Assembly (NCBI GenBank): GCA_963696505.1
Contig: CAVOKN010000018.1
Location: forward strand, 1-64,000
Reading direction: 5' to 3'
Origin: CAVOKN01 sp963696505
Lineage (GTDB): Bacteria > Pseudomonadota > Gammaproteobacteria > Burkholderiales > Rhodocyclaceae
DNA length: 64,000 nucleotides
Position numbers and translations under genes: made by a program. The notes beneath the pieces were generated by a model. That model was not told the origin of the DNA, ran no database searches, and was given only the letters and a program-made list of their open reading frames with translations. Positions 1 to 7,790 of this stretch are shown in pieces (positions within the stretch are counted from its first letter, which is position 1; every line of letters begins with the position of its first letter).

Positions 1-306
1 CCGTGGGTGACGGTGCCCCATCTGGCCTCGCACATTCTGGGACGCATGGCCCGAGTGCTGTCGGCCGATTGGCAGCGCCTGTACGGGCACCCGATCTACT
101 TTGTGGAAACCTTCATCGATCCGGCGCGCTTTCGGGGCACCTGCTACCGGGCGGCGAACTGGATTTACCTGGGGCAGACCACGGGGCGTGGCAAGGACGC
201 GCCCACGCATAAACCCAACCGCCCGATCAAGCAAGTGCTCGGCTACCCGCTGGTGAAGGACTTTCGCCAGCGACTGTCGCAACTGGCCAAGCAGGAGGCC
301 GCATGA
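1..306 (+). CDS. DUF4338 (DruA-like) protein, 5' end outside the window
   Basis: Open from the first base in frame 1 and ending at 306; only the C-terminal ~100 residues are present. The piece contains the DUF4338 signature blocks: WVTVPHLASHILG, then ADWQRLYGHP, a FIDPARFRGTCYRAANW block, and LGQTTGRG followed by PIKQVLGYPL. DUF4338 is the domain of DruA in the Druantia defence system, but family members also occur next to IS66 transposases. Here the stop overlaps the start of tnpC by 4 bp (ATGA), so the two are translationally coupled and this copy is best read as an IS66 passenger or accessory protein. Its biochemical role is not established. Confidence 0.8.
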   Translation, partial: PWVTVPHLASHILGRMARVLSADWQRLYGHPIYFVETFIDPARFRGTCYRAANWIYLGQTTGRGKDAPTHKPNRPIKQVLGYPLVKDFRQRLSQLAKQEAA

Positions 307-1934
307 AGTGCCCCGAACTCGTCACCGCGACCCAGGGCGAACTCGACGAGATCCTGGCGCTGGCGAAGACGACATTTCCAGACCGGCAATACCTTCTGCT
401 CGAGCGGGTGCTCGGCACTTTTGTATACGTGATGCAGGCCTTGCAGAACGCGAAGACCTCGATCAAGCGCTTCCGCCAGATGTTGTTCGGCGCGCGCACC
501 GAGCGCAAGCGCAACGTGCTCAAGGGCTACGGTGGCGCTGGCGAGACAGCCAATGGCGCCAGCGACCCGCCGGCGGCCTCAGCGGCCACGCAGGCTCAAG
601 GCAAGCAGCAAGCAAAGCCGTGCGCACCGGGGCACGGGCGCAACGGCGCCCAGGCGTATCGCGACTCGCCCGTGGTCGAGCTCGACGTGCCCGCTCTGAA
701 ACCGGGTGACCCATGCCCTGAGTGCGCCGATGGCAAGGTCTATGACTCGCCGCCCAAGCTCATCGTCAAGGTGGTGGGCCAGCCCCCGCTGGAGGCCACG
801 GTCTACAAGCTGCGACGGCTGCGATGCCGCCTTTGCGATGCAAGCTTCACCGCCGCCTTGCCCGAAGGCGCCAGTGAGCTCAAGTACGAGCACAGCTGCG
901 CGAGCATGCTGGCCTTGCTTCGTTACGGCAGCGGCATGCCGTTCTACCGCCTGGAGAGCTTGCAAGCGAGCCTGAACGTCCCCCTGCCCGATGCCACGCA
1001 GTGGGACATCGTGCTCAAGGCGGTGCCGGGGCCGCGTGCGGCCTTCGAGGAATTGATCCGCCAGGCCGCGCAGGCGCAGTTGCTGCACAACGATGACACC
1101 CCAGCGCGCATCCTGTCGCTGATGCGCGAGCGCACCGAGGCCGAGGCGGCGGGCAAGACGCCGGTGGCCAAGGCGATCAACACCTCGGGCATCGTCGCCG
1201 AGTTGCAAGGGCGCAAGATGGTGCTGTTCTTCACCGGCCACGCACACGCCGGGCAGAACCTGGCAAAGGTGCTGGCGCATCGGGCCAAGGAGCTCGAGCC
1301 GCCGATGCAGATGTGCGATGCGCTCGCCTGCAACCTCACCAGCGAGTTTGCCACCGTGCTAGGCAATTGCCTCTCGCACGGCCGACGCCAGTTTGTCGAT
1401 GTGCTCGAGCATTTCCCCAAGGAATGCAGCCACGTGATCGAGGTGCTGGCCGGGGTCTACGCCGAGGACGCGCATTGCCGCGCCGAGAAGCTCTCGCCCG
1501 AGCAGCGCCTCGCGCACCACCAAGCGAACAGCGCTGCGCCCATGCAGGGGCTGCACCAATGGATCAACGAACAGTTTGAGCAACGCCAGGTCGAGCCCAA
1601 CTCCGGTCTCGGCCAGGCCCTGCGCTACATGCTCAAGCATTGGAGCAAACTGACGCTGTTCCTGCGCAAGGCCGGAGCCCCGCTTGACAACAATATTTGC
1701 GAACGTGCTCTGAAACGGGCGATACGTCACCGCAAGAATTCGCTCTTCTTCAAGACCCTCAAGGGGGCCGAGGTCGGCGACATCTACATGAGCCTGATCT
1801 ACACCTGTCAGCTCGGCAACGTGAACCCCTTCGCGTATCTGCAGGCATTGCAGATCCACGCCCAGCAGGTGTTGACCAGGCCGGCCTTGTGGATGCCTTG
1901 GAACTACCACGAGCAAATGAACCGCACCGCGTGA
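303..1934 (+). CDS. tnpC: IS66 family transposase TnpC
   Basis: 543 residues, full length for IS66 TnpC. Layout: an N-terminal leucine-zipper/coiled region (about 35-75), a low-complexity linker, a zinc-binding zf-IS66 module (CPEC at about 139 pairing with CRLC near 177), the DDE transposase domain with the LLHNDDTPAR catalytic segment, and a C-terminal IS66 tail with LDNNICERALKRAIRHRKNSLFF-type sequence. The start ATG overlaps the stop of the DUF4338 gene, supporting one transcription unit. It runs convergently to the tnpA-tnpB pair downstream, which differs from the usual co-directional IS66 order tnpA-tnpB-tnpC. It appears intact. Confidence 0.93.
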   Translation: MKCPELVTATQGELDEILALAKTTFPDRQYLLLERVLGTFVYVMQALQNAKTSIKRFRQMLFGARTERKRNVLKGYGGAGETANGASDPPAASAATQAQGKQQAKPCAPGHGRNGAQAYRDSPVVELDVPALKPGDPCPECADGKVYDSPPKLIVKVVGQPPLEATVYKLRRLRCRLCDASFTAALPEGASELKYEHSCASMLALLRYGSGMPFYRLESLQASLNVPLPDATQWDIVLKAVPGPRAAFEELIRQAAQAQLLHNDDTPARILSLMRERTEAEAAGKTPVAKAINTSGIVAELQGRKMVLFFTGHAHAGQNLAKVLAHRAKELEPPMQMCDALACNLTSEFATVLGNCLSHGRRQFVDVLEHFPKECSHVIEVLAGVYAEDAHCRAEKLSPEQRLAHHQANSAAPMQGLHQWINEQFEQRQVEPNSGLGQALRYMLKHWSKLTLFLRKAGAPLDNNICERALKRAIRHRKNSLFFKTLKGAEVGDIYMSLIYTCQLGNVNPFAYLQALQIHAQQVLTRPALWMPWNYHEQMNRTA

Positions 1935-1966
1935 TCCGCGGCGCCGCTGCCGGCCCGACCCCTGCT

Positions 1967-2146
1967 CTATGCCGCCAGGCTCAAAGGGCGCCACGCCGGC
2001 GCTGCATTGGCGCGCGCCGGATCGCCCCCCATGAGCAGCAGCTGCAGCTCGCAGGCCTGCAGCGCCCGGGTCGGCTTCTCACCGTCGGGCCAAAAAGCGA
2101 ACCGCCCGCTCGATAGCCGTTTCTGGCACAGCCAGTAGCCTTGACC
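1967..2146 (-). pseudogene. tnpB: IS66 accessory protein TnpB, 3' part (split by RIT element)
   Basis: The minus strand encodes DGQGYWLCQKRLSSGRF and a terminal PAWRPL, the conserved C-terminal half of IS66 TnpB. The 5' half lies at 5678-5857. If the intervening DNA and one copy of the 6-bp duplication are removed, the halves join exactly in frame through TYDGQGYW into a 119-residue protein, the normal TnpB length. The gene is therefore disrupted by insertion, not by decay. Confidence 0.88.
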
Positions 2147-2152
2147 GTCATA
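2147..2152. repeat. Target-site duplication of RIT element, left copy (gtcata)
   Basis: GTCATA here recurs at 5678-5683. Counting it once restores the tnpB codons for Tyr-Asp (TAT GAC on the minus strand). It also forms the outer part of the left palindrome and inverted repeat, so the exact crossover point within it is ambiguous. Confidence 0.65.
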
Positions 2153-2178
2153 AAATGTGGAGCTCCACATTTTATGAC
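2147..2178. repeat. 32-bp perfect palindrome at RIT left end
   Basis: The half-site gtcataaaatgtggag (2147-2162) is followed directly by its exact reverse complement (2163-2178), with no spacer. It is present at only one end of the element. The core aaatgtggag recurs inside the terminal inverted repeat and again near 2250. Confidence 0.9.
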
Positions 2179-2206
2179 TCATGTTGAGAGTTCAGAAATG
2201 TGGAGT
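2173..2206. repeat. RIT terminal inverted repeat, left
   Basis: A 34-bp sequence beginning tatgactcatgttgagagtt and ending in aaatgtggagt. It is an exact reverse complement of 5650-5683 and overlaps the right half of the 32-bp palindrome. Confidence 0.92.
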
Positions 2207-2269
2207 TGGCCGCATGCAGCCAATAACGGCGGGCCTTCGGTGGTGGTCAACTCCACATTTCTAAGGGGC

Positions 2270-3283
2270 TCAGAGCTGCTCCAGCCATTCAAGAACCGCC
2301 TGATTTTTGCGCCAAGAAGCAGTGCGCGAGCGTGGGATTGGCTTTACTTTGGCAATGGCCTCGCGCTTCATGTCGAGGTCGATGCTGGCGTAGCGGTTGG
2401 TCGTATTGGGGCTGGCATGCCCGAGAAACTGACCAATCGTTGAAAGATCTGCCCCGGATTTGAGAAGCGCTACCGCAGTGCTATGCCGCATGCTATGTGG
2501 GTGCAGTCGTTTGCCCGCAAGTGCAGGGACATCAAGGCGGGCTCGGTCAATGTGCTTTGCCAGAATGTATCGAACTCCGTAGCGGGTCAAGGGTTCTTCA
2601 CGATGGTTCAAGAACACTTTGCTTTCGGAGCGCAGGTCGAACTGTCGCTCTGCGCAAAACGCGCGCAGTTCCTTGGCAGTTTGTGGCCACAAGGGGCAGA
2701 AGCGCTCCTTGCGGCCTTTACCGAACAGGCGCAGTTGATAAGGTCGGGTCAGTTGAAGATCGCGGGCGCGCAAGTCGAGCACCTCTTGGACGCGGGCTCC
2801 GGTGTTGAACATGGTCACCAGCAGAGCATAGTCCCGGCGCCCATCCCGACTCGATCGGTCGATTCGAGAAAGGACGGCTTCGATCTCGGCATACTCAAGG
2901 TATTCAACGACGCGCTGTCTGGCGCGTTTGAATGGCACTGCAAGAACGCGCTGAGCACGCTCGATCTGGTCGAGATGCCGGGCTCCGACATAGCGCAAAA
3001 AGGCGTGAATGGCGGCGAGGCGGACATTGCGTGTCGGCACGCCATTGTTCCGGTCCTCTTCCAGATAGGTCAGAAACGCAAGAATGTGATCCGGCTCAAT
3101 ATCATCCAGGTCCAGCTCGCAAACATGGCACGTTCTCCTCGAAGCCAGGAAGCGAAGCAGGAGGACCAGACTGTCTCGATAGCTGTGGATGGTGTGAGGG
3201 CTCATACCGCGAAGCCGGGGCAGATGGTCTGTAAAGTAGTCACGCAGACAGCTCGCGAGCCGATTCGGCGTCGTGGGTTTCAT
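2270..3283 (-). CDS. ritC: RIT tyrosine recombinase, third gene (RitC-like)
   Basis: 337 residues. The N-terminal SAM-like core-binding domain (about 10-120) is followed by a catalytic domain with all expected motifs: the first Arg in MFNTGARVQEVLDL, HSMRHSTAVALL (HxxR), LGHASPNTTNRY giving the His and the nucleophilic Tyr. It is the last gene of the trio. Its ATG overlaps the stop of the middle recombinase (3280-3283). It ends 63 bp inside the left inverted repeat. The known role of such trios is joint transposition of the RIT element; the division of labour between the three proteins is not settled. Confidence 0.9.
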   Translation of the reverse strand: MKPTTPNRLASCLRDYFTDHLPRLRGMSPHTIHSYRDSLVLLLRFLASRRTCHVCELDLDDIEPDHILAFLTYLEEDRNNGVPTRNVRLAAIHAFLRYVGARHLDQIERAQRVLAVPFKRARQRVVEYLEYAEIEAVLSRIDRSSRDGRRDYALLVTMFNTGARVQEVLDLRARDLQLTRPYQLRLFGKGRKERFCPLWPQTAKELRAFCAERQFDLRSESKVFLNHREEPLTRYGVRYILAKHIDRARLDVPALAGKRLHPHSMRHSTAVALLKSGADLSTIGQFLGHASPNTTNRYASIDLDMKREAIAKVKPIPRSRTASWRKNQAVLEWLEQL

Positions 3284-4284
3284 GTTTGTGCTCCCTTCTG
3301 TTCCGAAACCGCGGTGACCAATGCGCCGTAGGAGTCGGCGAAGCGTTTGCTGGCGAGCGAGCGCAGCGGCTCGACAAAGCGCAGGTAATAATAGGTCGAC
3401 AACACCGAAACATGACCCATGTACGCGGCCAAGAACGGCAGCTTGGCTTGAACATCTGCGCCATTGCGATACCAGCGGATCAGGGCATTCACCGCAAAAC
3501 TGAAACGGAAATCGTGGATGCGCGGCCGACGGCCGTCGGATTTCTGGATGCCGGCAAGATTCAGCAGAATGTGCAGGTTCTTTCTGAGCTGGATACTGCA
3601 GTATGCGCGACCACCGCAGTAGGGGTTCCAGATCAGCGGTGCAGCGGCAGGCAGCGGCGGCTGAACGGCCGCACGCAACACCAGGAATTGCGTGACTTCC
3701 GCGGCAACATCTGCGGCGAGGGGCAGCAGGCGTGACTTGTGAAACTTGGAGGCGCGGATCAGGAGTGTCTGCGCCGAGGCATCGTAATCCTGCGCTGACA
3801 ACCGGAGCAATTCACCACGACGAAGACCAGCGGTGTACAGGAGGATAATTGCCAGTCGCGTCGCCGCACCGCGAAGAGGCGAGCGCACAGAATCGGCTAT
3901 CGCGGCGCTGTGACTGAGCAGACGGGCGACCTCAGCGTCCGTGAAAATGTATGGTGCTACCCTCGGGATGGCTTGTGGAAACTGCGTTGGATCCGGGACG
4001 AAGCAGCCGGGTACGGTGCGTCGGCGGTAGAGACAGAAATGTCTGACGACTCGCATCCGAGCCAGCTTGCTGTTGGCGCTCAGCCTCTCCATGGTCTGGC
4101 ACCATTGATTGAACGTCTCCGCCGTGAGATCGGAAGCAGGCTCTCCCAGGCTGCACAGGAACCGATCCAACCAGAATAGAGTCCAGGACGCGGTGTCGAA
4201 TCGACGTCCCAACGCCTGCTTGAGCGCGATATATCGCACGATATCCGGTGCCAGGCATGATCGGAACGTATCCTTGGATTTCAT
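3280..4284 (-). CDS. ritB: RIT tyrosine recombinase, second gene (RitB-like)
   Basis: 334 residues, tyrosine recombinase fold. The motifs are the Arg of LLYTAGLRRGELLRL, HDFRFSFAVNALI (HxxR with Phe in place of the usual His), and a MGHVSVLSTYYYLRF segment supplying His and Tyr. Catalytically complete as far as can be read. It overlaps both neighbours by 4 bp (ATGA at 4281-4284 and 3280-3283), so the trio is a translationally coupled operon. It diverges clearly in sequence from the flanking two recombinases, as is typical of RIT trios. Confidence 0.9.
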   Translation of the reverse strand: MKSKDTFRSCLAPDIVRYIALKQALGRRFDTASWTLFWLDRFLCSLGEPASDLTAETFNQWCQTMERLSANSKLARMRVVRHFCLYRRRTVPGCFVPDPTQFPQAIPRVAPYIFTDAEVARLLSHSAAIADSVRSPLRGAATRLAIILLYTAGLRRGELLRLSAQDYDASAQTLLIRASKFHKSRLLPLAADVAAEVTQFLVLRAAVQPPLPAAAPLIWNPYCGGRAYCSIQLRKNLHILLNLAGIQKSDGRRPRIHDFRFSFAVNALIRWYRNGADVQAKLPFLAAYMGHVSVLSTYYYLRFVEPLRSLASKRFADSYGALVTAVSEQKGAQT

Positions 4285-5531
4285 GACCGGCCCTCCTTGC
4301 GCTGTTTCGTCAGCGTCGGCATGGGAAGTGCAACTTCCCGTAGGTCCTCGATATCGAGGCGCAGGTAGGTGGCAGTGCTTTCAGGCGATCGATGGCCTAA
4401 GAGATCTCCGATGGTCTTCAACGGCAACCCGTGACGAAGCAGATTCAGAGCGTAGGAATGGCGTAGGCAGTGGGCGCCCTTAAAGGGAATGTCGAGTTGG
4501 CTCCTTATTGTCCAAGCCTGAAACGCTTCACTCACCGCCGTGGATTTCAGAATGCCGCCTGGTGCCTTGAGGCGCAGAAAGAGTTGCCGGAAGGCCCCAT
4601 AGCGAGGGACGTTCCTGAGGTAGTCATAGATGGCTGAGCCGACCTCATCGGTGAGCGGTAGCTCTAAAGGCTGGCCAGTCTTGCTCTGGCAGATCCGGAT
4701 GCGTCCGGCTCGCCATTGGATGTCGTCGAGGGTGAGAGCCACGACATCGCAGGCCCGCAAGCCATAGGTCGCCATCAGCGAAAACATGGCGTAGTCCCGC
4801 TTGCCGATGTCGCAGTCACGGTTGATAGAGCGCAGAAATGCCTGAACCGTTGGCCAGGGCAGGGAGCGCGGGAGTTTCTCCTGGCGATAGACGCGCGGCC
4901 TATCGATCTGGCTGTCCAGTCCAGGGGCTACGACTCCGCCAGCAGCAAGAAAGCGAAGGAAGTTGCGCATCGTCGCGACGGGCTTTTGCATGGCGACGCG
5001 CCCTAATCGCTTTCCGAGCCGCCGGATAAACCCCTCGATATCCACCATGCTCAGCGCCGACAGCCGATGTGGTTCACTCTCGAAATTCAGCCAAGCGAGA
5101 AACTCGCCGGCAATATCGACCTGTTGTCGAATCGTGGTCGGCGCGTATCCGCGGACATCACGCAGATGGGCCGTAAAGGCATTCAGGTGAACATCGGTAC
5201 GACTTGGTTGAGGAGCAGCCGATCTGTGCACCAATCCTTGTTCGAAGAGGAACGTTTCCAAGACGCGAACGCTGCCCTCTTCCTTGGGGAACTTCCGCCG
5301 GAATAGGCGATAGCAGGCTTGCAGGTGCTGCTCGCTGAGATCAACGACCGTTCGAATTCCTCGGCGTTTCAGATACCCGCAAACGCGGGCCGCCATCCTC
5401 AATTCGAACCGAGTAGAACGCCAGGTGTAATGCCGATCCTGGAGCCAAGCAGCAAACGAGTCCATCACCGAACCGAGCACCGGCAATGACAGATACCGCT
5501 GAAAATCCTTGGGAAAGATCTGGGAAATCAT
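4281..5531 (-). CDS. ritA: RIT tyrosine recombinase, first gene (RitA-like)
   Basis: 416 residues, the longest of the trio and promoter-proximal, as in other RIT elements. The extended N-terminal region (about 1-110) precedes a SAM-like domain and a catalytic domain with ATYGLRACDVVALTL (Arg), HCLRHSYALNLL (HxxR) and LLGHRSPESTATYLRL (His, Tyr). The start lies about 120 bp inside the right inverted repeat, leaving room for a promoter between 5532 and 5650. The stop overlaps the ritB start. Confidence 0.9.
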   Translation of the reverse strand: MISQIFPKDFQRYLSLPVLGSVMDSFAAWLQDRHYTWRSTRFELRMAARVCGYLKRRGIRTVVDLSEQHLQACYRLFRRKFPKEEGSVRVLETFLFEQGLVHRSAAPQPSRTDVHLNAFTAHLRDVRGYAPTTIRQQVDIAGEFLAWLNFESEPHRLSALSMVDIEGFIRRLGKRLGRVAMQKPVATMRNFLRFLAAGGVVAPGLDSQIDRPRVYRQEKLPRSLPWPTVQAFLRSINRDCDIGKRDYAMFSLMATYGLRACDVVALTLDDIQWRAGRIRICQSKTGQPLELPLTDEVGSAIYDYLRNVPRYGAFRQLFLRLKAPGGILKSTAVSEAFQAWTIRSQLDIPFKGAHCLRHSYALNLLRHGLPLKTIGDLLGHRSPESTATYLRLDIEDLREVALPMPTLTKQRKEGRS

Positions 5532-5649
5532 CAGAGGCTCCTTGAGTAAATGGATACCGATGCCACATCCGGTATCACCTCTGATGCTATTCCATTAATG
5601 TGCAGTAGGTTTCCGTTCAACCCTTATCTGGCAAGGCACACAAGCGCTT

Positions 5650-5683
5650 ACTCCACATTTCTGAACTCTCAACATGAGTCATA
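5650..5683. repeat. RIT terminal inverted repeat, right
   Basis: Starts actccacatttctgaactct and ends in gagtcata. It is the exact reverse complement of 2173-2206 over 34 bp. Unlike the left end, no abutting palindrome follows it. The last six bases are the second copy of the GTCATA target duplication. Confidence 0.92.
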
Positions 5684-5857
5684 GGTCAGGACCTTGATCG
5701 CCGTGCGCGCGCGGTTGCCAAAGACGAACACGGCTCCGCTGAAAGGATCGGCCTGCAGGCGTTGCCGGCACGCGCCCACCAACCCGTCGATTCCGGCACG
5801 AAAGTCAATCGGCTCGACCGCTACCAGGATGCGCATGTGTGGCGTGATCTGGATCAT
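5678..5857 (-). pseudogene. tnpB: IS66 accessory protein TnpB, 5' part (split by RIT element)
   Basis: Reads MIQITPHMRILVAVEPIDFR, then GVDGL-type sequence, FSGAVFVFGNRARTAIKVLTYD: the conserved N-terminal half of IS66 TnpB. The ATG at 5857 overlaps the tnpA stop by 4 bp (5854-5857). The frame is broken at the RIT right end and resumes at 2146. The split leaves no plausible TnpB function unless the RIT element excises precisely. Confidence 0.88.
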
Positions 5858-6276
5858 GCCGCACCCCAGAACGCGCTGCACAGCCCAGCCAGACCGGCAA
5901 GGCCATTGCCGTTGAGTTCCACGCGCATCTTCGCCCCGCGCCCGTTCTCCAGCTCCACCGCGCACTCGCACAGGCTTGGCGCGCCGGGCGCCGGCGAAAC
6001 CATCAGCTCAACGAAGCGCGTGCCACTCTTGCCAGGCTGCGCCGCGCCGCCGTCTTGCTCCAGGCGCTTCTTCAGCCTGTCACGGTCGACACGCAGCTCA
6101 CTCACCACGCGATGCAGTCCGTGTTCCCTGGCCATACCCACCGCCGCCGCCCACAACACTTGCGGAACATGTTCGCCGCGAACCCGTGTCTCACGCCAAC
6201 GCTTGAACCGCTCCCCTATCTGCTCCAGGCTCTCGCCATGCACCCTCGCTTGCTCGACCTTCGCCCTCTCGTCCAT
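5854..6276 (-). CDS. tnpA: IS66 accessory protein TnpA (OrfA)
   Basis: 140 residues, small and basic in the N-terminal half. It has an HTH-like start (ERFKRWRETRV), a heptad-rich RVDRDRLKKRLEQ segment, a low-complexity linker, and a terminal block resembling the MRIELN...LAAL end of IS66 TnpA proteins. It is immediately upstream of and overlapping tnpB, as in IS66 operons. IS66 TnpA is an accessory DNA-binding protein that is needed for efficient transposition along with TnpB and TnpC. The gene itself looks intact although its partner tnpB is broken. Confidence 0.8.
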   Translation of the reverse strand: MDERAKVEQARVHGESLEQIGERFKRWRETRVRGEHVPQVLWAAAVGMAREHGLHRVVSELRVDRDRLKKRLEQDGGAAQPGKSGTRFVELMVSPAPGAPSLCECAVELENGRGAKMRVELNGNGLAGLAGLCSAFWGAA

Positions 6277-6542
6277 CAGCTGCGCTCCTCATCGGGTTGA
6301 ACTGGCAACTGAAGTTAGCAAGGATGTCGAGCGATTTCATGCAGGCTTGCCGGAAGGACACGCTTCGCCAACATCGCAAGCTGGGCACGCCGCAGGCGAA
6401 GTCCCGCTGGGTTCAAGTCGTCACCGTGGAACGGCTCGGTCATCGGGTTCGATGTGCTACGCGCAGCCGGGCGGGATGGGTCGAAGTCGGCCGCCGCCGA
6501 CGGCCCCCGTGCCAAGCCGAATTTCGCAACGCCTTGCCGCAG

Positions 6543-7787
6543 TCAACCGTTGGCGGTTGTCGAAATCCGCGACCGCGCGACGGGGGGCAACGCCGGCATC
6601 GGCTTATCCGTGTGCCACACCCACACGTCCGCCGGCAGACCCGCCAGGACTTTCTGCTTCGCCGCCCTTTCCTTTTCCTCCATCCCCACAACGTGCAGCG
6701 CGGTGGGCTTGTCTCCCGTGTCGAGCAGCAGCGCGGTAGCGAGTCCGGCGCCGCTTTTCGCGTCGTAGCGCAGCGGCTTGTAAAAGGCCCGCGACTGCTC
6801 GGTCAGTGCGCGCACCAACTCCAGCTCGTGCAGCCCTTCCACCGGGATCCAATTGTCCGCGCTCACCAGCATGAACGCGACCGTGTCGATCTGGTAAACG
6901 TACTCGCGCTTCGCATAGACCAGCGCGCAGACGATGATGCGCGTGCGCGGCAGCGTCTCGATCGCCTGGGCCTGGAACATCGGCGCGTAGAGGCGCTCGA
7001 TGCGCGCCCAGAGCTTTGCTTCCACGAACAGGGGCCGCTCGGGCATGTGTTTGAGCCACACTTCGCGACCGTAGGACTTTGCCTCCGAGACTTTGTACTC
7101 GCCCAGGACGATCATCATCTTGAACTGCGAGTCCTCATCCCTGCCGTGCAGGCACGAGAACGCCTGGCGGCGCCGCTCCCCGATCTCGTCCTTCTTCTCG
7201 GCGTCGAAGGGTTCGGGAATGTAGAAACGATCGGCTAGCACCACCCCCTTGACCTTCAGCCCTTCGAGCCCCTCTCGGGCGTACCGCCAGATCACGCCAT
7301 AGGCGCCCTTGTTCTTCATCGCCGGGTAGTAGCGGTTGAACCGCGCCCGCTCCCAGACGTAGTGCATCAGTCCCTGCATGCCCAGGCGCGGCTTCGGCGT
7401 CGAGACCTGCGTTGGCAATAACCCCTCACCGTGGAGCGCCCCCGCGGGCGTGGCTCGTCCCGGGTAGCGCACCATCGGGAACGACAGCCGCAGGTCGATC
7501 TCCTCGGGAGAGCGCTCGATCGCCGCCTCGCGTAGGAACGCGCCGAGTCCGCTCAGTACGGGGTCCGGCTCGTACGAGGGGCAGGATGGGTGATGCAGGT
7601 GCCCCTTGTCGGGCATGCGTTTGACGAGGTATTCCCGGTGCTTGGCGACGTACATCTCGACACCGCCGGGCACACACAGGCACCACGCTCGCTCCGGCGT
7701 CCCGTAGATCCGGGCGAGAGCCTCCTGCAGCCGCGCATCCTGCGCATCGAAGCGCACGCCCTTGACGAAGAACCGCTGGCCGTCCAT
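6543..7787 (-). CDS. DUF1173 family protein of an integrative island
   Basis: 414 residues, soluble, no signal peptide. The N-terminal part has WCLCVPGGVEMYVAKH, YLVKRMPDKGHLHHPSC and YEPDPVLSGLG, resembling the start of DUF1173 proteins, a family of unknown function found on integrative and conjugative elements. A Cys/His cluster (CLC near 37, HHPSC near 66) could bind a metal. The start lies 3 bp after the stop of the upstream recombinase-like gene, so they form an operon. The last residues (after PALPPVARS) are unconserved-looking and abut the IS66 region, so the C-terminus may have been altered by that insertion. Confidence 0.72.
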   Translation of the reverse strand: MDGQRFFVKGVRFDAQDARLQEALARIYGTPERAWCLCVPGGVEMYVAKHREYLVKRMPDKGHLHHPSCPSYEPDPVLSGLGAFLREAAIERSPEEIDLRLSFPMVRYPGRATPAGALHGEGLLPTQVSTPKPRLGMQGLMHYVWERARFNRYYPAMKNKGAYGVIWRYAREGLEGLKVKGVVLADRFYIPEPFDAEKKDEIGERRRQAFSCLHGRDEDSQFKMMIVLGEYKVSEAKSYGREVWLKHMPERPLFVEAKLWARIERLYAPMFQAQAIETLPRTRIIVCALVYAKREYVYQIDTVAFMLVSADNWIPVEGLHELELVRALTEQSRAFYKPLRYDAKSGAGLATALLLDTGDKPTALHVVGMEEKERAAKQKVLAGLPADVWVWHTDKPMPALPPVARSRISTTANG

Positions 7788-7790
7788 GGC

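Larger units (their letters stand above)
2153..5677 (-). mobile_element. RIT (recombinase-in-trio) element inserted in IS66 tnpB
   Basis: About 3.5 kb, bounded by a GTCATA duplication and 34-bp perfect inverted repeats, containing only three overlapping tyrosine-recombinase genes transcribed leftwards. Three different recombinases in tandem with no other cargo define the RIT class. Insertion splits tnpB of an IS66 element, which shows this copy arrived after the IS66. All three recombinases keep their catalytic motifs, so the copy may be active. Confidence 0.92.
1..6540. mobile_element. IS66-type element(s), interrupted by a RIT element
   Basis: Contains a DUF4338 gene and tnpC on the plus strand, and tnpA plus a split tnpB on the minus strand, meeting tail to tail with only about 32 bp between tnpC and tnpB stops. 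The left end is beyond the window. I could not identify the terminal inverted repeat on the right, so the right boundary (somewhere between tnpA at 6276 and the DUF1173 stop at 6543) is approximate. It may be one element of unusual convergent layout, or two IS66 copies juxtaposed. Confidence 0.6.

Noticed and set aside
1..306. A Druantia anti-phage system
   Set aside because: Only a DUF4338 domain is present and it is coupled to an IS66 transposase; no druB-E genes, helicase or other defence gene is nearby.
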